Below, in pieces: positions 7,631-15,113 of a DNA stretch of 31,447 nucleotides. Numbering within the stretch: the stretch's first letter is position 1; each line of letters opens with the position of its first letter. The notes under the pieces were generated by a model. The model saw only the letters and a program-made list of their open reading frames with translations. It did not search any database and was not told the origin of the DNA. This DNA is from JANRKG01 sp033763635 (GTDB lineage Bacteria > Cyanobacteriota > Cyanobacteriia > GCF-001939115). The position numbers were made by a program, and so were the translations under genes. The stretch is taken from assembly GCA_033763635.1 (NCBI GenBank), contig JANRKG010000330.1, positions 1-31,447 on the forward strand, written 5' to 3'.

Positions 7631-10147
7631 GTGCGTGGCATGGCACCCGATTGGGGACGATTACAAAAAGCCCTCTCGGTAGAGGCAGAACACGGCTTTA
7701 GCGATCTTGTTGGGAAAGAGCATCGCTTTAGCGAATTTCTGCATCTGAGCTTTAAAGAACTGCCAGAGACGTTATCGACGGACGATCGCCGCCGTTGGCG
7801 AGAAATTGGGGAGTCCTTCACCCAGTATGGGGACTTGTCTTTCGCCCGCCGCCAGCACCTTGTTGCCGATACTCGCCGTTTCCTTCATCAGGTTCGATTG
7901 AAGTGGGAAAGTGCCCTCAAGGAAAGCCAGCACCGTCAGGAGGCTGAGAGTCAGGGTTTTATTCCTGAGAGTGGGGATCGCTCTGGGGGAACGAAAGCCG
8001 CTACGAAAAAGCCCTCGGTTGCTCCCCTCCCCAAGGCGGCTGGTCCCTGCCCGGTGGATTCTGCCCTGACTTACCTGAGTGGCATTGGTCCCAAAAATGC
8101 CGAGAAGTTGGCAAAGTTGGGTCTCTATACAGTTCGGGATCTGCTCTACTACTACCCTCGCGATCACATTGACTATGCCCGTCAGATAAAAATTCGGGAT
8201 TTGAGAGTCGGGGAAACGGTAACTCTGGTGGGTACGGTGCAACGGTGCGCCTGTTTTCCCAGTCCCAAAAACACCAAACTAACGATCCTGGAACTGGTGA
8301 TGAAGGATTCCAGCGGGCAACTGAAACTCAGTCGCTTCTTTCCAGGGAGTCGCTACAACCGGGGTTGGCAGGAGCAACAAAAACGAACCTATCCCCCTGG
8401 GACGACGATCGCCGCCTCCGGTCTGGTCAAGCAGAGCAAGTACGGAATCACACTAGACAACCCGGAAATTGAGGTCTTGGAACATGCGGGAGCGACGATC
8501 GATTCCCATAAAATCGGGCGGGTGGTTCCCGTGTATCCTCTCACGGAGGGGGTGTCGGCAGACCTGGTGCGACGAGCCGTGATTGCCGCCCTGCCAAACG
8601 TGAACCAACTACAGGATGCGCTTCCAGAGGGGTTACGAGCCAAGTATGAGCTAATTGGCTTGACAGAAGCGATCGCCCACATTCACTTCCCACCGGACTC
8701 TCAAGCCCTGGATCTGGCCCGTCGTCGTCTGGTTTTCGACGAATTTTTCTACTTGCAGTTGGGTTTACTGAAACGCCGCATGAGCCAGCGACAGGCCCAA
8801 ACTAGTGTGGTCCTGGCTCCCACTGGGGAACTGATTGACCAGTTTTACCAGATTCTTCCCTTCCAACTGACAGGGGCACAACAGCGGGTAATCAATGACA
8901 TCCTGACGGACTTACAGAAAACGGTGCCGATGAATCGCCTGGTACAGGGGGATGTGGGGTCTGGAAAAACGGTGGTAGCAGTGGTGGCAACCCTGGCGGC
9001 AATCCAGGCCGGGTATCAAGCCGCATTGATGGCCCCAACGGAAGTCTTGGCAGAGCAGCATTACCACAAGCTAATCGGCTGGTTTAATCAACTGCACCTT
9101 CCCGTAGAACTTCTCACTGGCTCAACCCGCACCGCCAAACGTCGCCAGATTCTCTCTGAACTGGAAACCGGGGAATTGCCCTTACTGGTTGGAACCCACG
9201 CCCTGATTGAAGACCCCGTAAAATTTCAGCAGTTGGGATTAGTGGTAATCGACGAACAACACCGCTTTGGTGTCCAGCAACGGGCAAGGCTCCAGCAAAA
9301 GGGCACCCATCCCCATGTCCTGACCATGACGGCAACCCCCATTCCCCGCACCCTGGCCCTGACCCTTCATGGGGATTTGGATGTGAGCCAGATTGACGAA
9401 TTACCCCCCGGACGCAAAGCCATCCACACCACAGCCCTGACGGCGGGAGATCGTCCCGAAGTTTACGATCTCATCCGGCGCGAGATTGCTCTGGGGCGGC
9501 AGGTTTATGTGGTGTTGCCCCTGGTGGAGGAGTCGGAAAAACTGGACCTGCGATCGGCGATGGAGGAGCACCAGCGCTTGCAGGAAGAGGTGTTTCCCGA
9601 CTTCAAAGTCGGGCTATTGCATGGGCGGATGAACTCTGCCGAAAAAGAGGAAGCCATTCACCAATTTCGAGACAATCACACTCAGATTTTAGTGTCTACG
9701 ACGGTGGTAGAAGTCGGGGTAGATGTGCCCAATGCAACGGTGATGTTAATTGAACATGCCGATCGCTTCGGTTTATCCCAACTTCACCAACTCCGGGGTC
9801 GGGTCGGTCGGGGAGCTGCCCAATCCTTCTGCTTACTCATGAGTAGTTCCAAGTCAGAAACGGCCCGTCAACGGCTGAAGGTGTTGGAGCAATCCCAGGA
9901 CGGCTTTTTCATTTCTGAGATGGATATGCGCTTTCGGGGACCGGGAGAAGTGCTGGGCACGCGCCAATCGGGGCTGCCTGACTTTGCCCTTGCCAGCCTT
10001 GTAGAAGACCAGGAGGTGCTAGAGTTGGCGCGGGATGCAGCGGAGAAGGCGATCGATCGAGATGCAACCCTGGCCCGATGGCCGCTGATGCAGATAGAGC
10101 TAGAGTATCGGTATCAGCGGTTAATGGGCGGAGCAATCTTAACTTAG
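7631..10147 (+). CDS. recG: ATP-dependent DNA helicase RecG
   Basis: RecG is a monomeric superfamily 2 translocase that regresses stalled replication forks and processes branched DNA and R-loops. The protein shows the helix-hairpin-like YLSGIGPKNAEKLAKLG (148-164), the wedge/OB domain (about 165-300), Walker A GDVGSGKT (440-447), the DEQH box (541-544), TATPIPRT (567-574) and QLRGRVGRG (720-728). At up to 838 residues it is about 145 longer than E. coli RecG because of an N-terminal helical extension usual in cyanobacterial forms. The start is either GTG 7631, directly abutting the upstream stop, or ATG 7640, which gives 835 residues. It is probably co-transcribed with the preceding gene. Confidence 0.97.
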   Translation: MRGMAPDWGRLQKALSVEAEHGFSDLVGKEHRFSEFLHLSFKELPETLSTDDRRRWREIGESFTQYGDLSFARRQHLVADTRRFLHQVRLKWESALKESQHRQEAESQGFIPESGDRSGGTKAATKKPSVAPLPKAAGPCPVDSALTYLSGIGPKNAEKLAKLGLYTVRDLLYYYPRDHIDYARQIKIRDLRVGETVTLVGTVQRCACFPSPKNTKLTILELVMKDSSGQLKLSRFFPGSRYNRGWQEQQKRTYPPGTTIAASGLVKQSKYGITLDNPEIEVLEHAGATIDSHKIGRVVPVYPLTEGVSADLVRRAVIAALPNVNQLQDALPEGLRAKYELIGLTEAIAHIHFPPDSQALDLARRRLVFDEFFYLQLGLLKRRMSQRQAQTSVVLAPTGELIDQFYQILPFQLTGAQQRVINDILTDLQKTVPMNRLVQGDVGSGKTVVAVVATLAAIQAGYQAALMAPTEVLAEQHYHKLIGWFNQLHLPVELLTGSTRTAKRRQILSELETGELPLLVGTHALIEDPVKFQQLGLVVIDEQHRFGVQQRARLQQKGTHPHVLTMTATPIPRTLALTLHGDLDVSQIDELPPGRKAIHTTALTAGDRPEVYDLIRREIALGRQVYVVLPLVEESEKLDLRSAMEEHQRLQEEVFPDFKVGLLHGRMNSAEKEEAIHQFRDNHTQILVSTTVVEVGVDVPNATVMLIEHADRFGLSQLHQLRGRVGRGAAQSFCLLMSSSKSETARQRLKVLEQSQDGFFISEMDMRFRGPGEVLGTRQSGLPDFALASLVEDQEVLELARDAAEKAIDRDATLARWPLMQIELEYRYQRLMGGAILT

Positions 10148-10215
10148 AAAATGAGTTGGGCTTTGGAGAGAAAAAGACGATATATAGTAGTGCTGTTTTA
10201 TTGGAGAAGGAACCT

Positions 10216-10413
10216 ATGACCCTTGATGTAAAAGTGCCTGATATGGCTTGCTCGGTTTGTGCAGACAAAATCACCAAAGCTGTGCAGGCTCTTGATCCCT
10301 CAGCAACCATTCAGGCAGATACAAAAACAAAACAGGTCAAGATCGACACCCAGGCTCCAGAAGTCGCAGTCCGAGAAGCGATTACAACGGCTGGATATAC
10401 GATTGCTAGTTAG
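10216..10413 (+). CDS. Small heavy-metal-associated (HMA) domain protein
   Basis: This is a 65-residue single-domain metal-binding protein of the Atx1/CopZ type. The metal site is MACSVC (M10-x-C12-x-x-C15), followed by the usual helix (DKITKAVQALDPSA) and a C-terminal AITTAGYTIAS strand. Such proteins deliver Cu(I) or related metals to P-type ATPases. ATG 10216 is chosen because GGAGAAGGA lies just upstream and the domain begins immediately; the frame is open further back into recG, but that part has no similarity to the family. Its acidic surface and the lack of a neighbouring ATPase leave the target unknown. The metal specificity is inferred from family. Confidence 0.88.
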   Translation: MTLDVKVPDMACSVCADKITKAVQALDPSATIQADTKTKQVKIDTQAPEVAVREAITTAGYTIAS

Positions 10414-10436
10414 GAAGGCAGAAGGCAGAGGGCAAA
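10414..10436. repeat. Short GGCAGAAGGCAGAGGGCA repeat block
   Basis: Degenerate heptamer-type sequence (GAAGGCAGAAGGCAGAGGGC) sits just after the HMA gene. Its reverse complement recurs just upstream of the AI-2E gene (10562-10598) and just after it (11699-11721), typical of cyanobacterial STRR sequences. Confidence 0.6.
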
Positions 10437-10444
10437 GGTACTCT

Positions 10445-10525
10445 GCCTTGAGCGCAGTCGAAGGTGCTTACCCTGAGCGCAGTCGAAGGGCAACCTACTG
10501 GTAAACTCTTTTCCAAAAATTGCCG
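10445..10525 (+). repeat. MITE-like repeat, partial copy C
   Basis: This copy has the right half of the 115-bp family only: the GAGCGCAGTCGAAGG block, then CAACCTACTGGTAAACTCTTTTCC and an AAAATTGCC right end. The GAGCGCAGTCGAAGG block is duplicated in tandem, and the left terminal repeat and GCTGGTT hairpin are missing. Confidence 0.65.
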
Positions 10526-10561
10526 CACATTGAAGGGTTAACAACAAGTACGCTCATGATT

Positions 10562-10598
10562 CTCCTTCTGCCCTCTGTCTCCTGCCCTCTGCCTTCCT
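10562..10598. repeat. Short TGCCCTC-type repeat block
   Basis: CTGCCCTCTGTCTCCTGCCC followed by TCTGCCTTCC is an imperfect heptamer array immediately upstream of the AI-2E gene. It is the inverse of the block at 10414-10436. Confidence 0.6.
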
Positions 10599-10613
10599 TT
10601 CCCCCGAATCCCC

Positions 10614-11678
10614 ATGCTTGAATCCATCAATCGCCTTCCCCCCTGGCTGAGACTCTGTATCCTGTTTCCTCTGGCTTTTCTCAACGGTTGGCTGTTGCTC
10701 CAGACCGTTAATTATCTGCAACCGATGGTTAGCTTGCTATTGACTGCAACTATCCTGTCTTTTCTGTTGAACTTTCCCATTCAGGCGTTGCAAGAGCGGG
10801 GGATGGCACGGGGTTGGGCGATCGGCATCGTTCTGGCAAGCGCTTTCCTGATCCTGGGGATCATTGGGTTAACCCTGGTGCCCCTGATTGTGGAACAACT
10901 CAGTAATCTAGTCACAAATCTGCCCCAACTGTTGGAATCGGGCAACCGACAATTGACAAGCCTTCAGCAGTGGAGCGCACAACAAAGAATTCCTGTGAAC
11001 TTTGGTGGGGCGATCGATCAGGCCATTGCTCAACTATCGGGTGTGCTTCAGGCCGCCAGTAGCCAACTCCTCAACTTCATCCTGGGAACCATCAGCAGTC
11101 TGATCAACATCCTGTTTGTCGTGGTGTTGGTGCTGTTGATGGTCCTGAATGGTAAGCAAGCCTGGGAAGGGCTGTTTAGCTGGTTTTCCTCCCGCTGGCG
11201 TACTTACCTGCAAATTACGCTTAGAAAAACGTTTCGGGATTACTTTGCAACGCAAGCCCTCCTCGCCGGAATTCTCAGTGTGGCTCAGAGCCTTGTCTTT
11301 CTCATTCTGGGACTTCCCTATTCCATTTTGTTTGGCGTAGCGATCGGCATCACGACCCTGATTCCTTATGCCAGTGCAGTCACGATTTTCGTGGTCAGTC
11401 TGCTGGTGGCCCTGCAAGACTTTGGTTTAGGAATTCGAGTTTTGATTGCAGCGGTTATTGTCGGGCAAATCAACGATAATTTGCTGGCCCCCCGCTTAGT
11501 TGGCAAGCAAACTGGCCTAAATCCCATCTGGCTCATTGTTGCGCTCTTTGTTGGGGGAAAAATTGCTGGAGTTCTCGGCTTACTGGTTGCCGTTCCTCTG
11601 GCTAGTGTGATTAAGAGTGTGACGGATGAGTTGAGGGAAGAGGGCGGAGACGGTCAGGAGATGGAGGAGATGGCATAA
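10614..11678 (+). CDS. AI-2E family transporter (PerM/UPF0118 membrane protein)
   Basis: This is a polytopic inner-membrane protein of the AI-2E exporter superfamily (PerM, YdiK, TqsA). Members export small molecules or act as Na+/H+ antiporters, and in most cyanobacteria the substrate is unknown. The 354-residue length is typical. Visible hallmarks are two N-terminal helices (about 10-60), a third near 62-85, an extracytoplasmic helical loop (about 90-145), and later helices. It also has the characteristic NDNLLAPRLVGKQTGLNP segment (residues 287-304) followed by glycine-rich VALFVGGKIAGVLGLLVAVP. It starts at ATG directly after an STRR block and converges on the next gene. Confidence 0.93.
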   Translation: MLESINRLPPWLRLCILFPLAFLNGWLLLQTVNYLQPMVSLLLTATILSFLLNFPIQALQERGMARGWAIGIVLASAFLILGIIGLTLVPLIVEQLSNLVTNLPQLLESGNRQLTSLQQWSAQQRIPVNFGGAIDQAIAQLSGVLQAASSQLLNFILGTISSLINILFVVVLVLLMVLNGKQAWEGLFSWFSSRWRTYLQITLRKTFRDYFATQALLAGILSVAQSLVFLILGLPYSILFGVAIGITTLIPYASAVTIFVVSLLVALQDFGLGIRVLIAAVIVGQINDNLLAPRLVGKQTGLNPIWLIVALFVGGKIAGVLGLLVAVPLASVIKSVTDELREEGGDGQEMEEMA

Positions 11679-11698
11679 CCATTTCGCAAGGATTCCCT

Positions 11699-11721
11699 TC
11701 TTTCTGCCCTCTGCCCTCTGC
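11699..11721. repeat. Short TGCCCTC-type repeat between convergent genes
   Basis: TTTCTGCCCTCTGCCCTCTGC is a third heptamer-type block. It lies between the stop of the AI-2E gene and the stop of the convergent gene, and reaches the last base of the latter. Confidence 0.6.
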
Positions 11722-12416
11722 TACAAATGTGCCTGGGGTCCTGCCCATAAACTATTCACCGTTTGCCCAAACACGATCGGACGGTCTTCGGGGGCAGCGT
11801 TGGTTTGGCCCGTTCGGTCCACAGTCCAGAGTCCCCAATCTTCTTCCCCCATCATCCCCGCCCGAAACAGGACGCGATCGGGGTACTTCTGACTCCAACC
11901 GAGCAAGACGGCATTCGTGTAATGGATGCGCGTGGGGGCAACGGTACTGGCCCGGTTCATCTGGCGATCCCAGATTACAGCATAGTCTGAGGCAATCCCG
12001 GAGCCGAACAGGGACTCGAATTCCCTGGCAAGAATTCGATCGCTCGTTTCAGACCAGGCAATTGGAATCAGAATGGCAACTTTGCCATCCACCATCTTCT
12101 CGGTTTCTGAAGTCGCTGTAAAAGGATTGTCCGCCAGGGGAGAGGCAGCCGTGATGACCTGTAAATCCCCGGTTTGCAGATTTTCGATAAACAAAACACT
12201 ACTGACTCGACTATGCAGAAATTCGGGATGTACTTGCATCTGAATCCGGCTATAGGATGCGTAATGTCCATTCGGAGAGAGAAGGGATTGGGTCCGGTAA
12301 TAGCGACTGCCGGATGCAGAATAGGATTCGGAGGGAGTTAGATTTGCTAAAACCCAGTTCCAGGGAATGGGATGGGGACTGTCAAGGGGGTCTAGTTGCA
12401 GATGGCTTTGGGTCAT
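11721..12416 (-). CDS. Uncharacterised cyanobacterial protein
   Basis: I do not recognise a named family in this 231-residue protein. It is a mostly beta-rich, soluble-looking protein with tryptophan and proline motifs (HPIPWNWVLANL near 15, then SLLSPNGHYASYSRIQMQ, ILIPIAWSETSDRILAREFESLFGS in the middle and PDRVLFRAGMMGEEDWGLWTVD near 190). The SPNGHYASYS and VIWDRQ segments resemble blades of TolB/WD-type beta-propellers, which is only an impression. ATG 12416 is chosen as start because the frame upstream runs into a T-poor low-complexity repeat (12450-12520) that opens with a TTG (12485) and codes for atypical VSCLFVSCL. If the longer frame were used it would give a hydrophobic N-terminus of 23 residues. 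It converges with the AI-2E gene. Confidence 0.7.
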   Translation of the reverse strand: MTQSHLQLDPLDSPHPIPWNWVLANLTPSESYSASGSRYYRTQSLLSPNGHYASYSRIQMQVHPEFLHSRVSSVLFIENLQTGDLQVITAASPLADNPFTATSETEKMVDGKVAILIPIAWSETSDRILAREFESLFGSGIASDYAVIWDRQMNRASTVAPTRIHYTNAVLLGWSQKYPDRVLFRAGMMGEEDWGLWTVDRTGQTNAAPEDRPIVFGQTVNSLWAGPQAHL

Positions 12417-13361
12417 GGCAGGAAAGGGCACAGCCTGAACAATGGAAGATTTTAAACAAGAAACAAACAAACAAGAAACGAGCAAAGAAACGAATAAACA
12501 AGGAACGAAAAAAAACGATTGCTGTTAGTTCAGAACAGCAACTCGTGAATCACTTTCATTAAAACTTTTACCCACCGAAGACCGCCAAAAGGCAACCAGT
12601 AGAAGCAACCCTTCCAACAGAAACCCTAATCAAATCTTGATCTCAGTGTCAGGTTCGTACAACCAAAACAACTGAGACCCAATTTCTAAAAGACTGGCTA
12701 TTAGAAAAAATTTATGAGGAAAGCTGTTGAAGATGGATTTTATCGATGAACAGCGAAGGCAGGTCAGAAAGGATAGAAGCTTAAGAGAAACTTTTTCATG
12801 TATAGCAACGGGATCAAATTTGAGCCACTACTTTTAAGAGGTTTTGTTTAGCCTTTATATTTAATTTTGATAGAGCTAATAAATTAAATATCATTTCTAC
12901 TGCAAATCAACCTGTTTCTCGTATAGTTCTTAACACTGAGCTTAGAGGGATATCTTTTAATACAAGGGGGAAGCAGAGGTGCTCGTAATGACAGGATGTA
13001 GAGAATCATGAACTGGAAAAACGATTGAAATTCCGCACTTATGTTGCCCGGTATGATTTGGGATAACGGCTTTTAAGGATAAGGTTTGTTGATTTAACTG
13101 ATGGATTTAACTGATGGATTTAACTGATCGATCGCCTCCACTGCTTTAACTATCCTTCATAAGATAGTTGCATTTTTTTATTAATGCTTTTTATTAGTGC
13201 TTTTGATTGATATTTTGCAAGGATAGTGATTGACCCAAATTTTTGATTGAACCGCAGAAAATTTTCGATCGCTTCAAAATCTTCGGAAAAACTTGTCTAC
13301 AATCCGGAAAAGTTTGATAAAGTTCGAGATCGATTGACTCCGAATCGCCCCCTACTTCCAA
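12417..13361. other. 945-bp gene-poor AT-rich gap with repeats
   Basis: This is the longest non-coding stretch in the window. It begins with a low-complexity stretch of A, C and G with few T (12450-12520, AAACAAGAAACAAACAAACA-like). It continues with AT-rich sequence and includes a perfect-to-near-perfect 13-bp tandem repeat (13091-13129). It ends in the presumed promoter of the OmpA-domain gene. A 34-codon frame at 12733-12837 has no clear ribosome binding site. I see no convincing gene or RNA. Confidence 0.5.
13091..13129. repeat. Three tandem 13-bp repeats GATTTAACTGATG
   Basis: There are two perfect copies and a third differing at the last base (GATTTAACTGATC), with no spacer, about 230 bp upstream of the OmpA-domain gene. 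It could be a regulator-binding array or simple replication slippage. Confidence 0.85.
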
Positions 13362-14000
13362 ATGTCTTCTGTTTCTTCAGACTCTCCAGAGAAAAATAGG
13401 TTTTCTGTCCTCAAGCTTTTCTCCCAGTTGGTGTTTATGGTGGGAGGAAGTGTAATGGCCCTGGGAGGTGGTATTGTGGCAGCCCACTGGTATCCAGCGA
13501 CTTCTCAAAAAATGCCACTCATTGAAACGGCTTTCCAGTATTCCAGAGAAGGTTGGAAAGTAGGGCAGCAACAGATGGGAGCCTGGATGAAACAGGCGGG
13601 TATTGCCTCCCTGGAACAGGTACAACCTTCAACCGGGGTTTTCCCAGCAGATGGGTTGAGAATTACCCTTCCCAGTGATGTCTTGTTTAAAGATAGCCAG
13701 AGTGCGCTACGCTCGAAGGCCCAGAGTCTCTTGAGTCCGGTTGTGGCTGAACTCCGAACCTATCCAGGCGCGACAATTCGCATTGCAACCCACACCGATG
13801 ACTTGGGGGAAGCCAGTGACAATCGGGACTTGTCTTTTCGGCAAGCCCAATCTCTCAGGTTATATCTGGAAGAAAACTTGGGAACAGGGTATCGCTGGGT
13901 GGTGGTGGGATATGGGGCTAGCGCTCCGCTTGTGGAAAATCGAACGGATGCAAACCGCCAACGTAATCGGAGAACGGAGATTGCGATCGGTCCCCGTTAG
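13362..14000 (+). CDS. OmpA-family peptidoglycan-binding protein
   Basis: This 212-residue envelope protein has one N-terminal hydrophobic segment (about 17-43, VFMVGGSVMALGGGIVAAHW) and a C-terminal OmpA-like domain (about 95-212). The domain carries the family signatures ATHTDDLGEASDNRDLSFRQ, with the Asp and Arg/Gln context that binds diaminopimelate of peptidoglycan, and NRTDANRQRNRRTEIAI at the end. The membrane anchor plus OmpA domain, with no beta-barrel, resembles MotB-like or Pal-like wall anchoring in the inner membrane or periplasm. No motA-type partner is adjacent. fmt follows after 87 bases that contain a degenerate TGACTCC repeat. Confidence 0.9.
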   Translation: MSSVSSDSPEKNRFSVLKLFSQLVFMVGGSVMALGGGIVAAHWYPATSQKMPLIETAFQYSREGWKVGQQQMGAWMKQAGIASLEQVQPSTGVFPADGLRITLPSDVLFKDSQSALRSKAQSLLSPVVAELRTYPGATIRIATHTDDLGEASDNRDLSFRQAQSLRLYLEENLGTGYRWVVVGYGASAPLVENRTDANRQRNRRTEIAIGPR

Positions 14001-14040
14001 GCAGGAATTTAGAAGTTGATGCAGGGGTTTCTTCTCGCTT

Positions 14041-14076
14041 CCGACTCCTGTATCCTGACTTCTGACTCCTGACTCC
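14041..14076. repeat. Degenerate TGACTCC heptamer repeat
   Basis: CCGACTCCTG, TATCCTGACT and TCTGACTCCTGACTCC form an imperfect array of the same heptamer found inside hypF (1581-1608). It lies between the OmpA-domain gene and fmt, the usual intergenic location of such repeats. Confidence 0.7.
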
Positions 14077-14087
14077 CGCCCCGCTTT

Positions 14088-15101
14088 ATGAAAGTCATTT
14101 TCTTTGGTACTCCAGAATTTGCCGTCCCCAGTCTGGCACGGTTCCTGACGACCCCCGGTTTTGAAGTGCTGGCTGTGGTCACCCAACCGGATAAACGGCG
14201 GGGGCGGGGCAATGATCTCATTCCCTCTCCCGTAAAAATTCTGGCAACCGAGCACAATATTCCCGTCTGGCAACCGCCTCGCATTAAGAAAGACCCGGAG
14301 ACGCTGGAACGGTTAAGCATGTCTGGAGCGGATGTTTTTGTCGTGGTGGCCTATGGGCAAATCCTTTCCCAGGAAATTCTGGACATGCCTCGTTTGGGAT
14401 GCGTCAATGGACATGGTTCCATCCTGCCCCAATATCGGGGGGCGGCTCCCATCCAGTGGTGCCTCTATCATGGGGAAACGGAGACGGGGATCACGGCGAT
14501 GTTGATGGATGCAGGAATGGATACGGGACCCATGCTCTTGAAGGCAACAACGCCGATCGCACTCCTGCAAACGGCTCCCGAACTGATGGCAGTGCTGGCG
14601 GATATCACGGCTAGCTTGTTAATTGAAACGCTACCCAAATTGGAAACCGGAGAGCTTCAGCCCATTCCCCAGGACAACGCTCTCGCGACCTACGCTCCAT
14701 TAATTAAGAAACCTGATTATTGCCTGGACTGGACCCGTCCGGCGATCGCGCTTCATAACCAGATCCGGGCATTCTTTCCCAACTGTGTGGCTGGGTTTCG
14801 GGGAATGGTTCTCAAGGTGAGGGCTACAGCCCCTCTGGGTGCTTCCTACTGGAACCAGTTACCTCCTGATTTACAGCGTTTGGAAAAAGAGATTGCGAGT
14901 GTTGCGATGGAAACAACTCAACCGGGAATGATTGTGGGTGTGGTAAAGAATGTGGGTCCGATCGTGCAGACAGGGGAAGGGGTCTTGCTACTCCGGGAAC
15001 TCCAACAAGCGGGGAAACGAGTGCAATCTGGATGGGATTTTGCCAACGGAACTCGGTTAGAGGTGGGTGAAATTCTAGAAGATGGGCTTATCGAAGAATA
15101 A
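14088..15101 (+). CDS. fmt: Methionyl-tRNA formyltransferase
   Basis: Fmt transfers a formyl group from 10-formyltetrahydrofolate to the methionine on initiator tRNA, in the cytoplasm. The 337-residue protein begins with the hallmark MKVIFFGTPEFAVPSL. It carries the catalytic triad N107, H109 and D145 in the contexts CVNGHGSILPQYRGAAPIQW and LMDAGMDTGPML. The C-terminal OB-like tRNA-binding domain spans about 210-330 and ends with LLRELQQAGKRVQSGWDFANG. The next gene follows after only 12 bases, so the two are probably one transcript. Confidence 0.97.
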   Translation: MKVIFFGTPEFAVPSLARFLTTPGFEVLAVVTQPDKRRGRGNDLIPSPVKILATEHNIPVWQPPRIKKDPETLERLSMSGADVFVVVAYGQILSQEILDMPRLGCVNGHGSILPQYRGAAPIQWCLYHGETETGITAMLMDAGMDTGPMLLKATTPIALLQTAPELMAVLADITASLLIETLPKLETGELQPIPQDNALATYAPLIKKPDYCLDWTRPAIALHNQIRAFFPNCVAGFRGMVLKVRATAPLGASYWNQLPPDLQRLEKEIASVAMETTQPGMIVGVVKNVGPIVQTGEGVLLLRELQQAGKRVQSGWDFANGTRLEVGEILEDGLIEE

Positions 15102-15113
15102 TTTCTCTAACGA

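Noticed and set aside
12417..12485. Upstream extension of the 11721-12416 gene from a TTG start
   Set aside because: The added residues come from low-complexity repeat DNA and read as a chance Val/Ser/Cys/Leu string; ATG 12416 is the more natural start.
12733..12837. 34-codon frame in the large intergenic gap
   Set aside because: There is no clear Shine-Dalgarno sequence, no recognisable motif, and it sits in AT-rich sequence where such frames arise by chance.
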